DNA of 50,784 nt from Gammaproteobacteria bacterium (lineage in GTDB: Bacteria > Pseudomonadota > Gammaproteobacteria > Burkholderiales > Rhodocyclaceae). This document shows positions 41,001-48,897 of this stretch, piece after piece; the stretch's first letter is position 1; the number at the start of each line of letters is the position of its first letter. The notes beneath the pieces are model-generated. The model saw only the letters and a list, made by a program, of their open reading frames with translations, was not told the DNA's origin and ran no database searches. Location: contig JAHJHI010000027.1 in NCBI GenBank assembly GCA_018824085.1, positions 1-50,784 on the forward strand, given 5' to 3'. Both the position numbers and the translations under genes were made by a program.

Positions 41001-43613
41001 AGACCACAGCCCGGGCAGGCCGGGCAGAAAGGCCGGCACGGCAAGCCCTGCAGCGAGCAGCAGCATGCCCTGCATCGAATCGGGCCAGGGCAGCCAGGCG
41101 CACAGGGCCAGGGTCAGCAGGCCTGCCGGCGCCAGCAGCGATCGCCTCAGGTTGTCGATCATCTTCCAGCGCCCGACCGGCGGCACCGCCGCACCGGCGT
41201 GACGCCGCCCCAGCACCCAGGGCAGCAGCTGCCAGTCACCGCGCATCCAGCGGTGCTGGCGCCGTGCAGCGACGTCATAACGCGCCGGAAAGTCCTCGAC
41301 CACTTCGACGTCCGACGCGAGTCCTGCGCGGGCAAACACCCCCTCGAACAGGTCGTGGCTGAGCATCGCGTTCTCGGAAATGCGTCCGGCGAGCGCGGCC
41401 TCGAACGCGTCGACGTCGTAGATGCCCTTGCCTGTGTAGGAGCCCTCGCCGAACAGGTCCTGGTACACATCGGACACCGCAGCCGCATATGGATCCATCC
41501 CGCCCGGGCCGGACGACAGCCGCTGGTAGAGCGACCCTTCGCGCCCCAGCGGCAGCGCCGGCGTGACCCGCGGCTGAAGGATGGCGTAGCCGCTCACCAC
41601 GCGCTGTTCGGCGGTGCTCCAGCGCGGGCGATTCAGCGGATGGGCCATCTTGCCGATCAGGCGCAGCGCCGCATCGCGCGGCAACCGGGTGTCGGCATCC
41701 AGCGTGATGACGTAGCGCACGCCCGGCAGGATGTCCGGTTGCTGCGGCGCGCCCGAAGAACAGTTGCCCGAAGGCATGAAGCTGGTATCTGTGGCGCCGC
41801 GCAGCAGACGGTTGAGTTCGTGCAGCTTGCCGCGCTTGCGCTCCCAGCCCATCCAGCAGTTCTCGCGGGCATTGAACCGGCGCCGCCGGTGCAGCAGATA
41901 GAAGCGCTTGCCGCCCGGCGCCGGGCCATGCCTCAGATTCAGGGCGGCAATGGCCTGCTGCGCGATGCCGATGAGACGTGCGTCGCCGTCCGTCACCTCC
42001 GTGTCGGCATCGAGACCGTCCGTCAGCAGCGCAAAGGACAGGTCGCCACCGGCGCCCGCCAGATGATGGACTTCGAGATGTTCGATGAGGGCCCTCAGCT
42101 CAGCCTCGTCGGACAGCAGCGCGGGCACGACGACCAGGGTGCGCAGGTCCGGCGGAACCCCGTCGGCCAGGGCAAGCCCCGGCAGTCCCACGGCGCCGAA
42201 GCGCCAGGCGACCGCGCGCTGGACCAGCGCAGTGGCCACCTCGGTGGCGGGCAGGAAGGCCGCCAGCGCAAGCACCGCCAGCAATCCGGGGTTTCCGGCC
42301 GCCATGCCTGGACCGAAAACGGCCCAGAACGCCGCGCCCAGCAGCAGGCAGGCCAGCGCAAGAATGGCGCCGACGTAGCCGCCGATGCCGAGACGGATGT
42401 TGACGCGGTTGATGCGCACGCCCAGCGGCGGGCGGAACCCGATGGCCTGTTCCAGTGCGAAGCGGCCGTCGGCGATGAGGTAGTGGCCCGGATCGCCGAG
42501 TCCGGCGTCCTGCGCGAGACCGGTCTGCGCCGCCCCGGCGGCCGCAAGCGCCAGCGCCTGTTCCGCAATCGCGATCTCGGAGAGGGATGAGCCCCGGGCC
42601 AGTTGCTCGATCGCGTTGCGATAGAGGTTGCGCGTGGGGAAGTCCATCCGCGCGAAAGCGCTTCCGGCGCAAAGGCGCGCATCCACCAGGCTGACGCTTT
42701 CGAACAGGTCGGCCCAGTCGATGGCCGACATCAGCCGCATGCTGGTGATGACATTGCGCACCGTAACGTTGGACGCCCCCTGGCGCTGCTGCGCATGCAG
42801 GATCACCCGGCTCGCGTCCGTCCCCTGGCTGCGCAGCCGGTCATCCAGCCACTGCAGGGCCGGCGTGGTGCGCGGATCCTCGTCGCGCAGCCGCTTGGCG
42901 AGCTGCGCGGCGAACAGCTCGGACAAGGGGCCGCCGACACGGGTGGCGATGTCCCGCTCGAGCGCCGCATAGGCGCCACCCGGCGCGAGCAGGCAGTTGG
43001 CGAGCTTTTGCGCCTCGGCCCGCGCGGCCCGTCCGGCCGTGATCTGGTCGGCCAGCCGGCGCAGGTTCTCCACGAGGACGATGCGCAAGGTGATCGCCAC
43101 GGCCCACAGTTCGCTGATGGTCAGCGGCTGGACTTCCTGGTAGGCCGCGATGAAACGGCTCAGGACAGCCGGATCGAAGTGGCTGTCGGTGTGCGCGACA
43201 AAGGCCCACGCGAGGCCGAAGACGCGCGGATACCCCGCCAGCGGGCCTTCAGCCAGCTTGGGCAGCTGTCGGTAGTAACCGGGGGGCAGGTCGACGTGGA
43301 TCTCGCGGATCTGCTCCTCGACCACGTGGTAGTTGTCCAGAAGCCACTCGGCGGCCGGCACCACACCGTTGCCCGCGGCCAGCTCCGCGGCACTGGCGCG
43401 GTAGGCAGCCAGCAACTCGGCGGCGTTCTCGCGCAGCCGCGCGTGCAGGGACGGGACTGGCGGCGGCCGGGCGCTGACCCGCTGCGCGGCGGCAAGACTG
43501 CGCGCGTGCTGTTCCAGACGTTCGATGCCGAACAGTTCTTCCCGCACCGGGGCGGTATCGGCCCAGGGCCCGGAGGCCTGGCGCCGGAAGGCGGATCGGA
43601 AAACCGGATGCAC
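35037..43613 (-). CDS. ndvB: Cyclic beta-1,2-glucan synthase (NdvB/ChvB/Cgs type)
   Basis: A 2858-residue multidomain membrane protein starting with GTG (MHPVFRS) 6 bases after AAAGG. An N-terminal region (1-400) is followed by transmembrane helices at about 405-460. The GT84 glycosyltransferase domain spans about 480-800, with YVITLDADTRLPRDA at about 637 (DxD-type), LSHDLFEGVF at about 752, and QHRWMRGDWQLLPW (Q-x-x-R-W, about 789). More membrane helices lie at about 830-890 and 950-990. A glycoamylase-like domain follows, with NYMAHHQGMTIVAI at about 1487. Beta-sandwich modules and the GH94 phosphorylase-like catalytic domain, with GTGDWNDGMNRVG at about 2537, close the protein. The GT chain builds UDP-glucose-primed beta-1,2-glucan and the GH94 part controls its length. 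Export by a ChvA/NdvA transporter is expected, but none is present here. Confidence 0.93.
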   Translation of the reverse strand: MHPVFRSAFRRQASGPWADTAPVREELFGIERLEQHARSLAAAQRVSARPPPVPSLHARLRENAAELLAAYRASAAELAAGNGVVPAAEWLLDNYHVVEEQIREIHVDLPPGYYRQLPKLAEGPLAGYPRVFGLAWAFVAHTDSHFDPAVLSRFIAAYQEVQPLTISELWAVAITLRIVLVENLRRLADQITAGRAARAEAQKLANCLLAPGGAYAALERDIATRVGGPLSELFAAQLAKRLRDEDPRTTPALQWLDDRLRSQGTDASRVILHAQQRQGASNVTVRNVITSMRLMSAIDWADLFESVSLVDARLCAGSAFARMDFPTRNLYRNAIEQLARGSSLSEIAIAEQALALAAAGAAQTGLAQDAGLGDPGHYLIADGRFALEQAIGFRPPLGVRINRVNIRLGIGGYVGAILALACLLLGAAFWAVFGPGMAAGNPGLLAVLALAAFLPATEVATALVQRAVAWRFGAVGLPGLALADGVPPDLRTLVVVPALLSDEAELRALIEHLEVHHLAGAGGDLSFALLTDGLDADTEVTDGDARLIGIAQQAIAALNLRHGPAPGGKRFYLLHRRRRFNARENCWMGWERKRGKLHELNRLLRGATDTSFMPSGNCSSGAPQQPDILPGVRYVITLDADTRLPRDAALRLIGKMAHPLNRPRWSTAEQRVVSGYAILQPRVTPALPLGREGSLYQRLSSGPGGMDPYAAAVSDVYQDLFGEGSYTGKGIYDVDAFEAALAGRISENAMLSHDLFEGVFARAGLASDVEVVEDFPARYDVAARRQHRWMRGDWQLLPWVLGRRHAGAAVPPVGRWKMIDNLRRSLLAPAGLLTLALCAWLPWPDSMQGMLLLAAGLAVPAFLPGLPGLWSSRTGIRPGSHMRLVASDFRMAALQAIWAVALLPDQAWRALDAIVRTLVRLFATHRNLLEWTTAAQAAGRPRPGVAGFYRQMAGGVLLALAVAAAIGAFAPAAWPVALCLLACWLAAPALAWRASRRPPAAPRGTPDAADARALRLTARRTWRYFETFVTPAEHMLPPDNFQEDPKPVIAHRTSPTNIGLYLLSTVAARDFGWAGAAQTCERLEATLAAMQKLARYRGHFYNWYDTQNAQVLAPAYVSSVDSGNLAGHLIALANACEEWIGAPLPAGWADGAGDALALAREAALAMPGARSARLLAILDDIDVSLRGHAGVALPLLQRLTDKADREACDMVPAAGGGADDDGDDLLFWTGALRRLIAERGRDRLSADGAEDVLDARWRSLAASARMLALDMDFAFLLDPERKLLSIGYAAVENVLDANCYDLLASEARLASLFAIAKGDVDTRHWFRLGRTAIPVGQGSALVSWSGSMFEYLMPSLVMRAPAGSLLEQTNRLVVQHQSAYGELLGVPWGISESAYNARDLEFTYQYSNFGVPGLGLKRGLAENVVIAPYATGLAAMVDAAGAQRNFERLAQLGALGRHGFYEALDFTSARLPGGSKVAIVRNYMAHHQGMTIVAIANALQGARMRERFHREPMIQACELLMQERMPRLVAVAHPRAEEVPSGPADMRGGLHAVRRMGESATAAPATHLLSNGRYAVMLTAAGAGYSRWRDLAVTRWREDATRDDRGSYVYLRDTQSGQVWSATTQPLGASPDGGEVVFAEDHAAFVRHDGSLTTTMEVLVSAETDGEVRRVTVVNTGRRSREIELTSCAEVVLALPAADSAHPAFAKMFVQTEYLPEFGALIATRRARAPDERPAWAAHFAVVEGMSIAGMQYESDRARFLGRGRGLANPLAMTAGAALSSTAGTVLDPVFSVRHCVRIAPGGMVRVAFWTLVASTREELLDLVDQHHDRSAFERARTLAWTQAQVQLRHIGIEASEAADFQRLAAPLLYADARFRAPAQVIARGAGPQSGLWLHAVSGDLPIVLLRIDDIEDIAQVRQLLRAHEYWRMKGLSVDLVIVNERASSYVQDLQVAIETAVRRSQSRPRLDGEALAQGVVHALRADLMSVDARALLHSAARVVLTARLGDIARQIALLPAPAPVAQPAIADLPAMQLPAAVLPVEARQPDLDPDTAHLEFFNGLGGFDQDGREYVVVLADGDTTPAPWINVVANPAFGFHVSADGSGSTWAGNSRENQLTPWSNDPVSDPAGEAFFVRDEASGLLWSPTAQPIRGDGTYVARHGHGYSRFTHETGGIALELLQFVPLEDPVKISRLTLHNRTSRTRRLSVTSYAEWVLGTSRGACAPFILTEVDAASGVLLARNPWSTAFAGRVAFADLGGRQTAWTADRTEFLGRHGGLAAPMALRGQASLSGTAGAGLDPCAALQCTIELAPGESVNVVALLGQCGSAQESLALAARYRAADLDAVLQQVKDHWQGVLGAVQVRTPDRAMDILLNGWLLYQTLACRIRARSAFYQASGAYGFRDQLQDGMALAFACPEETRRHLLRAAGRQFVEGDVQHWWLPHSGQGVRTRISDDRVWLAFAAASYVTVSGDLAVLDEQIAFLEGPALQDGEHDAFFQPMPASTSATLFEHCARALDQSIALTGELGLPLMGTGDWNDGMNRVGQGGRGQSVWLGWLLVRTLALFCPLADGRDPARAARWRAHAEAVRAALEREAWDGDWYRRATFDDGTWLGSRDAEECRIDSIAQSWAVLSGVADPARAALAMASLDAYLVRPEQGLALLFAPPFDHTTRDPGYIKGYPPGLRENGGQYSHAAMWAIMAHAQLRTDPAAGERAHALFAQINPINHARTPQQVARYRVEPYVVAADVYSVPPHEGRGGWTWYTGAAGWMYRAGVESILGIRREGDVLVIDPCIPAGWPGFEVRVVLGAACFTIRIESPGSRCAGISSAVLDGETLDCDGGPLRVRLAAGEHRLVATL

Positions 43614-44192
43614 AGGCGCCTTTCAGGATGCCAAGGGCAACCTGCTGAAGAGGAAAAGAAATCGGCGCGGAACTGCCCCGCCGGGATCGCAGGGGCAATG
43701 CGTGCCTGCGTGCCGGAGGGGTCGATTGACGCGAGCCGCGTCGCCGGAACTTGTGGCTCGAAAGAATGCACGGGAGCAGACGTCCTTCCGGGCATCTTCA
43801 TGCCCGGGTTGCCTCGCTCTTGCTGTTTGCGTGCCTTGAGGCACTCACGCCGCTGGAATTCGACCGCGGCTACGGATGGAAAGTGCCAGGCCATAAAGCC
43901 CGGAAGGTCGGCCTGGCCATCAGGAAGGAAAAAGGTCTGCAAGACGCTGGCATTGCCCGGCGGGAAGCGGAGTTGCCCGGACAATCAGTGTCCGCTAGAT
44001 GGTGGCACGAATGCGCATTTCAAGGTCGCGGTTCCGTGCCGCGCGCGGAAATTCCATCGCGTGACGACGCAGCGCCATCGGCGCACATGAGAAGGGGCCG
44101 GCCATGCTTTCCACCACACATCCGGAAAACACGGCCAGCCCCTGTGTGCCCGGGACGTCAAAGCCCGGACACAGGATGAACGCAGTACCCGC
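43614..44192. other. Intergenic stretch upstream of the glucan synthase gene
   Basis: About 580 bases without a credible gene. Open frames here have no recognisable domain or ribosome site. The glucan synthase promoter should lie here, but no clear -35/-10 pair was recognised. A hairpin CCTGTGT...ACACAGG with an inner CCGGG/CCCGG (44141-44175) lies just after the cupin gene stop. Confidence 0.5.
44141..44175 (-). terminator. Hairpin after the cupin gene
   Basis: CCTGTGT (44141-44147) pairs with ACACAGG, with CCGGG/CCCGG inside and a short loop, starting 17 bases after the cupin stop on the minus strand. There is no uridine tract. Confidence 0.45.
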
Positions 44193-44468
44193 TCAGCTGT
44201 GCTGGTAGTGCTTGCGCAGCGGCTTGACGACTTCCCACATCGACTTCATGCCTTTCGGGAACACGACGAAATCGCCGGCCTTGATCACCACCTTTTCGCC
44301 ACCTTGCGGCGTAACGTGGATTTCCCCTTCCAGCAGATAGGCGCTTTCGGTCATGTCGAAATCCAGCGGGAACCTGGAAACTTCCTTTTCCCAGATGGAC
44401 CAGCCTGATACGCCGAGCTGCTTCAGTTTTTCTTCCGACGGATTGTGTTCAACGACGATTTGAGTCAT
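44193..44468 (-). CDS. Small cupin protein (DUF861/cupin_3)
   Basis: A 91-residue single cupin domain started at MTQIVVEHNPSEEK, behind AGGAGC. The core reads VSGWSIWEKEVSRFP, then YLLEGEIHVTPQGGEKV, then IKAGDFVVFPKGMKSMW, the cupin_3 pattern found in ureidoglycine aminohydrolase-related proteins. The metal-binding His/Glu of active cupins is reduced to Glu in YLLEGE, so a role as a binding or regulatory protein is as likely as catalysis. The gene stands alone. Confidence 0.88.
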   Translation of the reverse strand: MTQIVVEHNPSEEKLKQLGVSGWSIWEKEVSRFPLDFDMTESAYLLEGEIHVTPQGGEKVVIKAGDFVVFPKGMKSMWEVVKPLRKHYQHS

Positions 44469-45052
44469 GTGTGCTCCTGGTTGGACATGGGTGAAACGAT
44501 AAAAAAACGCGAACAGGCGGATGGCCCCCGGAACGTCCCTTGAGCTTTTTTTTCTGATCATTCCGAATGAGGCCTGACGCGCGCGCCGGTTGTTGCTGGC
44601 GACGAACACAGCCCCGCTTCGACATTGATCACCTGCCCTTGTTTCGGGCCGTACCGGGCCTTCGGCCACTACCGCGCGGGTTCTGCGCTCCGCGTTCGAC
44701 CGGCGCGCGCAGGCGGGGCTCCCGCCACGGCGGCCGGTTCGGCGCACGGATCGTACCCTGTGTCTGGCGCGAGCCGGGGTGGCAGGCTTGCGCGTCCCGT
44801 CCAGTCACGCTTGCCCGCGAGCCGCAAGTGCGGCACGCAGGCGCGTGGTCAGTGTGCGGAAAGGCCGCCCGCTGTCGTCATTCAAGGGATGAAACACGGG
44901 AGACACGGCGGCGGAAAGCCCCGATCTCCATTCGATCGGTGACCTTCGCCCGGCGCATGCGGTGAGTTCTTCCGGATACCGCATCTCAGGCACGGCGCGC
45001 GCCGGCATTCAGCGACGGACGTACTGCAACCCGCCTCCAGGCGGGCCGGAGC
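44469..45052. other. Intergenic stretch between the cupin and YjfB-like genes
   Basis: About 580 bases with no convincing gene. The first 80 bases include an A-rich and T-rich patch (AAAAAA and TTTTTTT, near 44498-44555) that probably contains the cupin promoter. Open frames to its right are Arg/Ala/Pro-rich with no domain match and are judged random. Confidence 0.5.
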
Positions 45053-45244
45053 CTATGCGTAGGTATCGATCAGGTGATCGCCGGCCGGCTGGACCGGCGG
45101 CGGCGTCGGGATGGCCTGCAGCAGCTGGGCGGCACTCTCCGCCTGAATGTTGAGTGCCTTCTTCAGCACCAGGGTGCCGGCGGCGTCGGCCACGCGCTGC
45201 TGGGACATGGCGGTGGCGGCACTGGCGATTGCAGAAACATCCAT
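45053..45244 (-). CDS. YjfB-family small protein (putative motility-related)
   Basis: A 63-residue protein with AGAGGAG upstream of its ATG. The pattern MDVSAIASAATAMSQQRVAD, with AGTLVLKKALNIQAESAAQL and a Pro-rich LLQAIPTPPPVQ end, matches the small YjfB family of unknown function that occurs in flagellated bacteria. It is probably a helical peptide; no membrane segment or signal is seen. There is no flagellar gene in the window. It ends in HLIDTYA. Confidence 0.82.
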   Translation of the reverse strand: MDVSAIASAATAMSQQRVADAAGTLVLKKALNIQAESAAQLLQAIPTPPPVQPAGDHLIDTYA

Positions 45245-45439
45245 CTGAAAACTCCTCTTGCCGATCAGCGGCGTGCAGGACAGGGTAACGGCCCGTCGGT
45301 CCGCGATCTTGAGCGCACCCTACTGCGGGCGACGCGAGCCGGCCATGAACCTCGCCCGTCCGACGGCCATGCACAGCCGGCCTCCTCGCACATCCTGCAC
45401 GCCACTGCGGCCCCCGTGATCCGGCGGCGCAACCGGTCA

Positions 45440-46324
45440 TCACGCAACCGGCCGCCAGGTCCTCCGGAATGAATCCGGCGTCATGCCCACGACACGCTTG
45501 AAGAATTTGAGGAAATTTGTGGGCTCGGAAAAGCCCAGTTCTTCACCGATGGACGTGGTCGTTGCACCTGTATGCACCAGCAGTCGTTGCGCCTCGAGCG
45601 CAGTGCGCCGGTCAATCAGTTCTTTCGCCGAAACACCAGCCCGCAGGCGGCACACGCGCGAAAGCGTGCTGGGCGACACGCGCAAGCGCCGGGCGATGTC
45701 CGCCACCGTCGGGCGCGTCCGGACCGACGCATCCAGATCGCGCTGCAGACGCTGGAACAGGCGCTCCTGCGTGGTGCGTGCGGGCGCGGCCACCCGCGCG
45801 GCACGGCTCAACAACACCATCAGGCTCAGGAACAGTTCCCGAGCCAGGCTCGCGCTGACGTCGTCCACGCGATCCCGGTTCAGCTGCCGCTCAAGCACGC
45901 GTGCGAGCGCTTCCCCGTCGCATTGATCGTCCTCGGACAAGGCGAACGTGGCCGGCCACTCGTCGACCTGCAGCAACTGGAAGGCAGGGTTGGCCAGCGC
46001 GCTGGCGGCGAGCTGGGCCAGCCGGGTGTCCACCAGCAACAGCAGCCCCTGCAAGCCCGCGTGCATGCGCCACTGCTGAACCTGGCCGGGACGCACGACA
46101 ACGGCGGAACCCGGCACAAGCCGTACCGACCTGAAGTCGATCAGGTGCTCGCCGGAGCCCTGGCTGATCATCAGAACAATCAGGAAATCGACGCGCTCCG
46201 GTTCTGCCAGCCGGTCCGCACGCACCCTGTTGCGCAGCTCGTGGAGGCTGAGCACCTCGATGCCGATTTCCGACAGGCGGGCGTTATCGAAGTGTGTGTC
46301 GCGGACCTGCGTCGTACTGCTCAT
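45440..46324 (-). CDS. AraC-family transcriptional regulator
   Basis: A 294-residue regulator started at MSSTTQVRDTHFD, with GGGAGC upstream. The N-terminal AraC-binding cupin shows FLIVLMISQGSGEHLIDFRS and VRPGQVQQWRMHAGLQG. The C-terminal AraC domain covers about 195-290 (ARRLRVSPSTLSRVCRLRAG; IGEELGFSEPTNFLKFF). It is divergent from the SnoaL lipoprotein gene (121 bases between starts), which together with the hydrolase on the far side may be its regulon. The effector is not known. Confidence 0.9.
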   Translation of the reverse strand: MSSTTQVRDTHFDNARLSEIGIEVLSLHELRNRVRADRLAEPERVDFLIVLMISQGSGEHLIDFRSVRLVPGSAVVVRPGQVQQWRMHAGLQGLLLLVDTRLAQLAASALANPAFQLLQVDEWPATFALSEDDQCDGEALARVLERQLNRDRVDDVSASLARELFLSLMVLLSRAARVAAPARTTQERLFQRLQRDLDASVRTRPTVADIARRLRVSPSTLSRVCRLRAGVSAKELIDRRTALEAQRLLVHTGATTTSIGEELGFSEPTNFLKFFKRVVGMTPDSFRRTWRPVA

Positions 46325-46444
46325 GCGTGCTCCCGGTATTTCGCCAATGCCCGATTTTGACCATAACTTGCCGGATGGTGACCTCGGCGGAACGCGCCCC
46401 TGCGAACAGACTGCGTATTCGAAAACAAACCCGCACTGACGCAC

Positions 46445-47311
46445 ATGAAACGCCGCCATCTTGCCCATGCCACCGCCGCCATCGTTACTGCGCTTGCCCT
46501 TGCCGGCTGCGCTGGTTCCCGCACCCCGAAGGAGAAAACTGCCATGACCCATGACTACAAATCTCGGACTGTCGCCCTGCTCAAGGCCATCGAAACCGGT
46601 GAATCAGCGCCGGTGGCCGTAATCAACCCGAACAAGTACATCCAGCACAACCTTGCCGTGGCCGACGGACTCGCCGGGTTCGGTGCCGCGCTGGCGGCGC
46701 TGCCCAAGGGCACCGCCCGGGTCAATACGGTGCGGGTGTTCCAGGACGGCGATTACGTCTTCACCCATACCGACTACAACTTCTTCGGCCCGAAGATCGG
46801 TTTCGACATCTTCCGCTTCGAGAACGGCCAGATTGTCGAGCATTGGGACAACCTGCAGCAGACACCCGCCGAGCCCAACCCGAGCGGGCGCACGATGATC
46901 GACGGCCCGACCACGGTCAGCGATCCGGACAAGACCGACGCCAACAAGAGGCTGGTCGCCGCCTTTGTAGACGACATCCTGGTCAATGGCCGCATGGAAC
47001 GCCTCGCCACTTACTTCGACGGCGACCACTACCGCCAGCACAACCCGCAGATCGCCGACGGTCTGAGCGGACTGGGCGCGGCGCTGGAAGCGCTCGCCGG
47101 CGCCGGCATCACGTTGAAGTACCACAAGGTGCACAAAGTGCTGGGCGAGGGCAACTTCGTGCTGACGGTCAGCGAAGGCGAGTTCGCCGGCAAGCCGACC
47201 TCCTACTACGACCTGTTCCGGCTGGAGAACGGCAAGATCGCCGAACACTGGGACACGCTCGAAACCATCCCTGCGCGCGCCGAGTGGAAAACCGCCAACG
47301 GAAAGTTCTGA
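46445..47311 (+). CDS. Tandem SnoaL-like (NTF2-fold) lipoprotein
   Basis: A 288-residue protein. It starts with a lipoprotein signal peptide with lipobox LAGC (about residue 21). Two SnoaL-like NTF2 domains follow: the first about 40-150 (NPNKYIQHNLAVADGLAGF; FDIFRFENGQIVEHWDNLQ), the second about 160-280 (YFDGDHYRQHNPQIADGLSG; YYDLFRLENGKIAEHWDTLE). The repeated ENG-x-I-x-EHWD marks the duplication. SnoaL proteins are small-ligand binders or cyclase-like. The upstream ATG has only a weak ribosome site, while a strong AAGGAG precedes the internal in-frame MTHDYKS at 46544, which would yield a cytosolic form without signal peptide. Confidence 0.85.
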   Translation: MKRRHLAHATAAIVTALALAGCAGSRTPKEKTAMTHDYKSRTVALLKAIETGESAPVAVINPNKYIQHNLAVADGLAGFGAALAALPKGTARVNTVRVFQDGDYVFTHTDYNFFGPKIGFDIFRFENGQIVEHWDNLQQTPAEPNPSGRTMIDGPTTVSDPDKTDANKRLVAAFVDDILVNGRMERLATYFDGDHYRQHNPQIADGLSGLGAALEALAGAGITLKYHKVHKVLGEGNFVLTVSEGEFAGKPTSYYDLFRLENGKIAEHWDTLETIPARAEWKTANGKF

Positions 47312-47322
47312 GCTCCGGAGCA

Positions 47323-47407
47323 CGGGTGCCGTCGGACCGGACGCTTCGTTCCGGCGGCGCCGCTTGCCCCGGTCATTGAAGCCAGTGCCGTGCCCGGACG
47401 GCACCCG
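47323..47407. terminator. Inverted repeat between convergent genes
   Basis: CGGGTGCCGTC (47323-47333) is matched by GACGGCACCCG (47397-47407), an 11-bp perfect inverted repeat 63 bases apart. Inside lies a smaller hairpin CCGGA-N8-TCCGG. It sits between the convergent SnoaL and hydrolase genes and might end either transcript; the loop is long, so this is tentative. Confidence 0.35.
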
Positions 47408-47517
47408 ACAGCCGGCAACGAAGAACGCGCCGGCAAGGCTCCCGCACGTACGCAGAGGCGGGCCGAACAAAAACTGTCCGCCCTGCCCTGCCCCGCGCTG
47501 CGGCAGCGCGCCGGGAC

Positions 47518-48549
47518 CTATTTTCGGCCGGCCAGCGCCTTGTCCAGCACCTGGCTGAAAACGTCGAAATCCTCGATCTGCGGCAGGTGACCCAGGCCCG
47601 GCAGTTCGTACAGAGCGGCGCCGGGAATCAGCGCAGCGGCCGTCTTGCCCAGCCGGTCGTAGCGCCCCGGTTCGTAATCGACGCCCGCCCGCATCCAGTT
47701 GCGACCGGGTGCGGTGCGATCGCGCGTACCGATGATCAGGCTGACCGGCACCGACAGGTCGCCGAATTCGGTCACGACCGGCTGGGTGAAGATCATGTCG
47801 TAGGTCAGCGCATTGACCCAGGCCACCTGCGCCTTGTCCGGCCCCTGTATCTGGCCGACGAGGAAGCGGGTCAGCGCCTCGTATCGTTCGTTCCACTGGC
47901 CGGCGTAGTAATTTGCGCGCTGATACTTCGCGATGCCTGCGGCCGTCTGTGCCTGCTCGGCCTTGTAGAAGAAATCGGTGTCCTTGTACTCGGCATACTT
48001 CAAGTAGTTTTCCAGACCGATCGGGTTCACCAGCACCAGTTGCTGCACCGTCTGCGGAAACATCAAGGCGAAGCGACTGGCCAGCATGCCGCCCATCGAA
48101 TGCCCGATGACGACCGATCTTTCGATGCCGAGCGACTTCATCAGCGCGCGGGTGTTGCTCGCCAGCGCGGGAAACGAATACTGGTAATGCACCGGCTTCG
48201 ACGACTTGCCGAAGCCGATCTGGTCGGGCATCAGCACGCCATAGCCCTGCTTCTGCAGATGACGGGCGGTGGACGCCCAGTAATCGGCGTTGAAATTCTT
48301 GCCGTGCAACAGCGTGACCACCGGCTTGCCGGCCTCGCCCGGAAGAAAGATGTACGCCATTTCCAGCGACTGGCCCTGCGACGTGATCGGGAAGAACTTC
48401 ACCGCGAACGCGTATTCGTAGCCGGTCAGCCGGGCATCGTAGGACAACTTCGAGAGGTCTTTAACCGCAGAATCTTCCGCGGCACGCGCGGGAAGGCAGA
48501 GCGGCAGCAGCACCGCACACAGCAGGACACTCAGGCGCAGCAGGGACAC
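47518..48549 (-). CDS. Exported alpha/beta hydrolase
   Basis: A 343-residue hydrolase starting with GTG (read as MSLLRLSVLLC) after GGAGAG. The signal peptide ends around PARA-AED (about residue 24). The fold shows VTLLHGKNFNADYWAS, MPDQIGFGKSSKP, the nucleophile elbow VVIGHSMGGMLAS, acid Asp in IIGTRDRTAPG, and base His in PGLGHLPQIED. This is the canonical ester or C-C bond hydrolase triad; the substrate is unknown. It lies on the opposite strand to the SnoaL lipoprotein gene and converges on it. Confidence 0.9.
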   Translation of the reverse strand: MSLLRLSVLLCAVLLPLCLPARAAEDSAVKDLSKLSYDARLTGYEYAFAVKFFPITSQGQSLEMAYIFLPGEAGKPVVTLLHGKNFNADYWASTARHLQKQGYGVLMPDQIGFGKSSKPVHYQYSFPALASNTRALMKSLGIERSVVIGHSMGGMLASRFALMFPQTVQQLVLVNPIGLENYLKYAEYKDTDFFYKAEQAQTAAGIAKYQRANYYAGQWNERYEALTRFLVGQIQGPDKAQVAWVNALTYDMIFTQPVVTEFGDLSVPVSLIIGTRDRTAPGRNWMRAGVDYEPGRYDRLGKTAAALIPGAALYELPGLGHLPQIEDFDVFSQVLDKALAGRK

Positions 48550-48734
48550 GGCACTCTCCGGACGGGGCAGGCAGACCGACGGTCGACGCCTGGGCGCCGC
48601 CGCGGTTCCGGGGAAGGTTACATGTTTCGCGCAACGGGCCCGCGCTCGTACCCTGCCGGTGCGCTCGAAGGGAACAGCTTCGCTGGCCACCAGCGGTTCT
48701 CGCGCCACGCATCTGATGTCGGGCATCGCTGCGC

Positions 48735-48897
48735 TCACCCCAACCTGCGGGCTGGATCCGCAAGCAGTCTTGTCAAATATTGCGAAGCCCTCAAGCGTTT
48801 CGGCAGCCGTCGCCGTAGCGTCCGCCAGCGGCAAAAATTCGGCCAGCCGTCCCGGACCGGCCAGCGCGCGCGGCGCCAGAACCGGACGTGCGCTCAA
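48735..48897 (-). pseudogene. Degenerate ParE/RelE-type toxin remnant
   Basis: In the frame starting with a TTG at 48897 the sequence begins SARPVLAPRALAGPGRLAEF followed by LPLADATATAAETLEG, resembling the N-terminal helical hairpin of ParE toxins. After about 45 residues similarity is lost and the frame continues into random, Arg-rich sequence up to the hydrolase gene. The C-terminal catalytic strand is missing, so I read this as a truncated toxin. It directly follows the antitoxin gene, in the normal order for such pairs. Confidence 0.55.

Noticed and set aside
43751-44179. A 142-residue frame upstream of the glucan synthase gene
   Set aside because: No ribosome site or domain, and it runs into the hairpin after the cupin gene.
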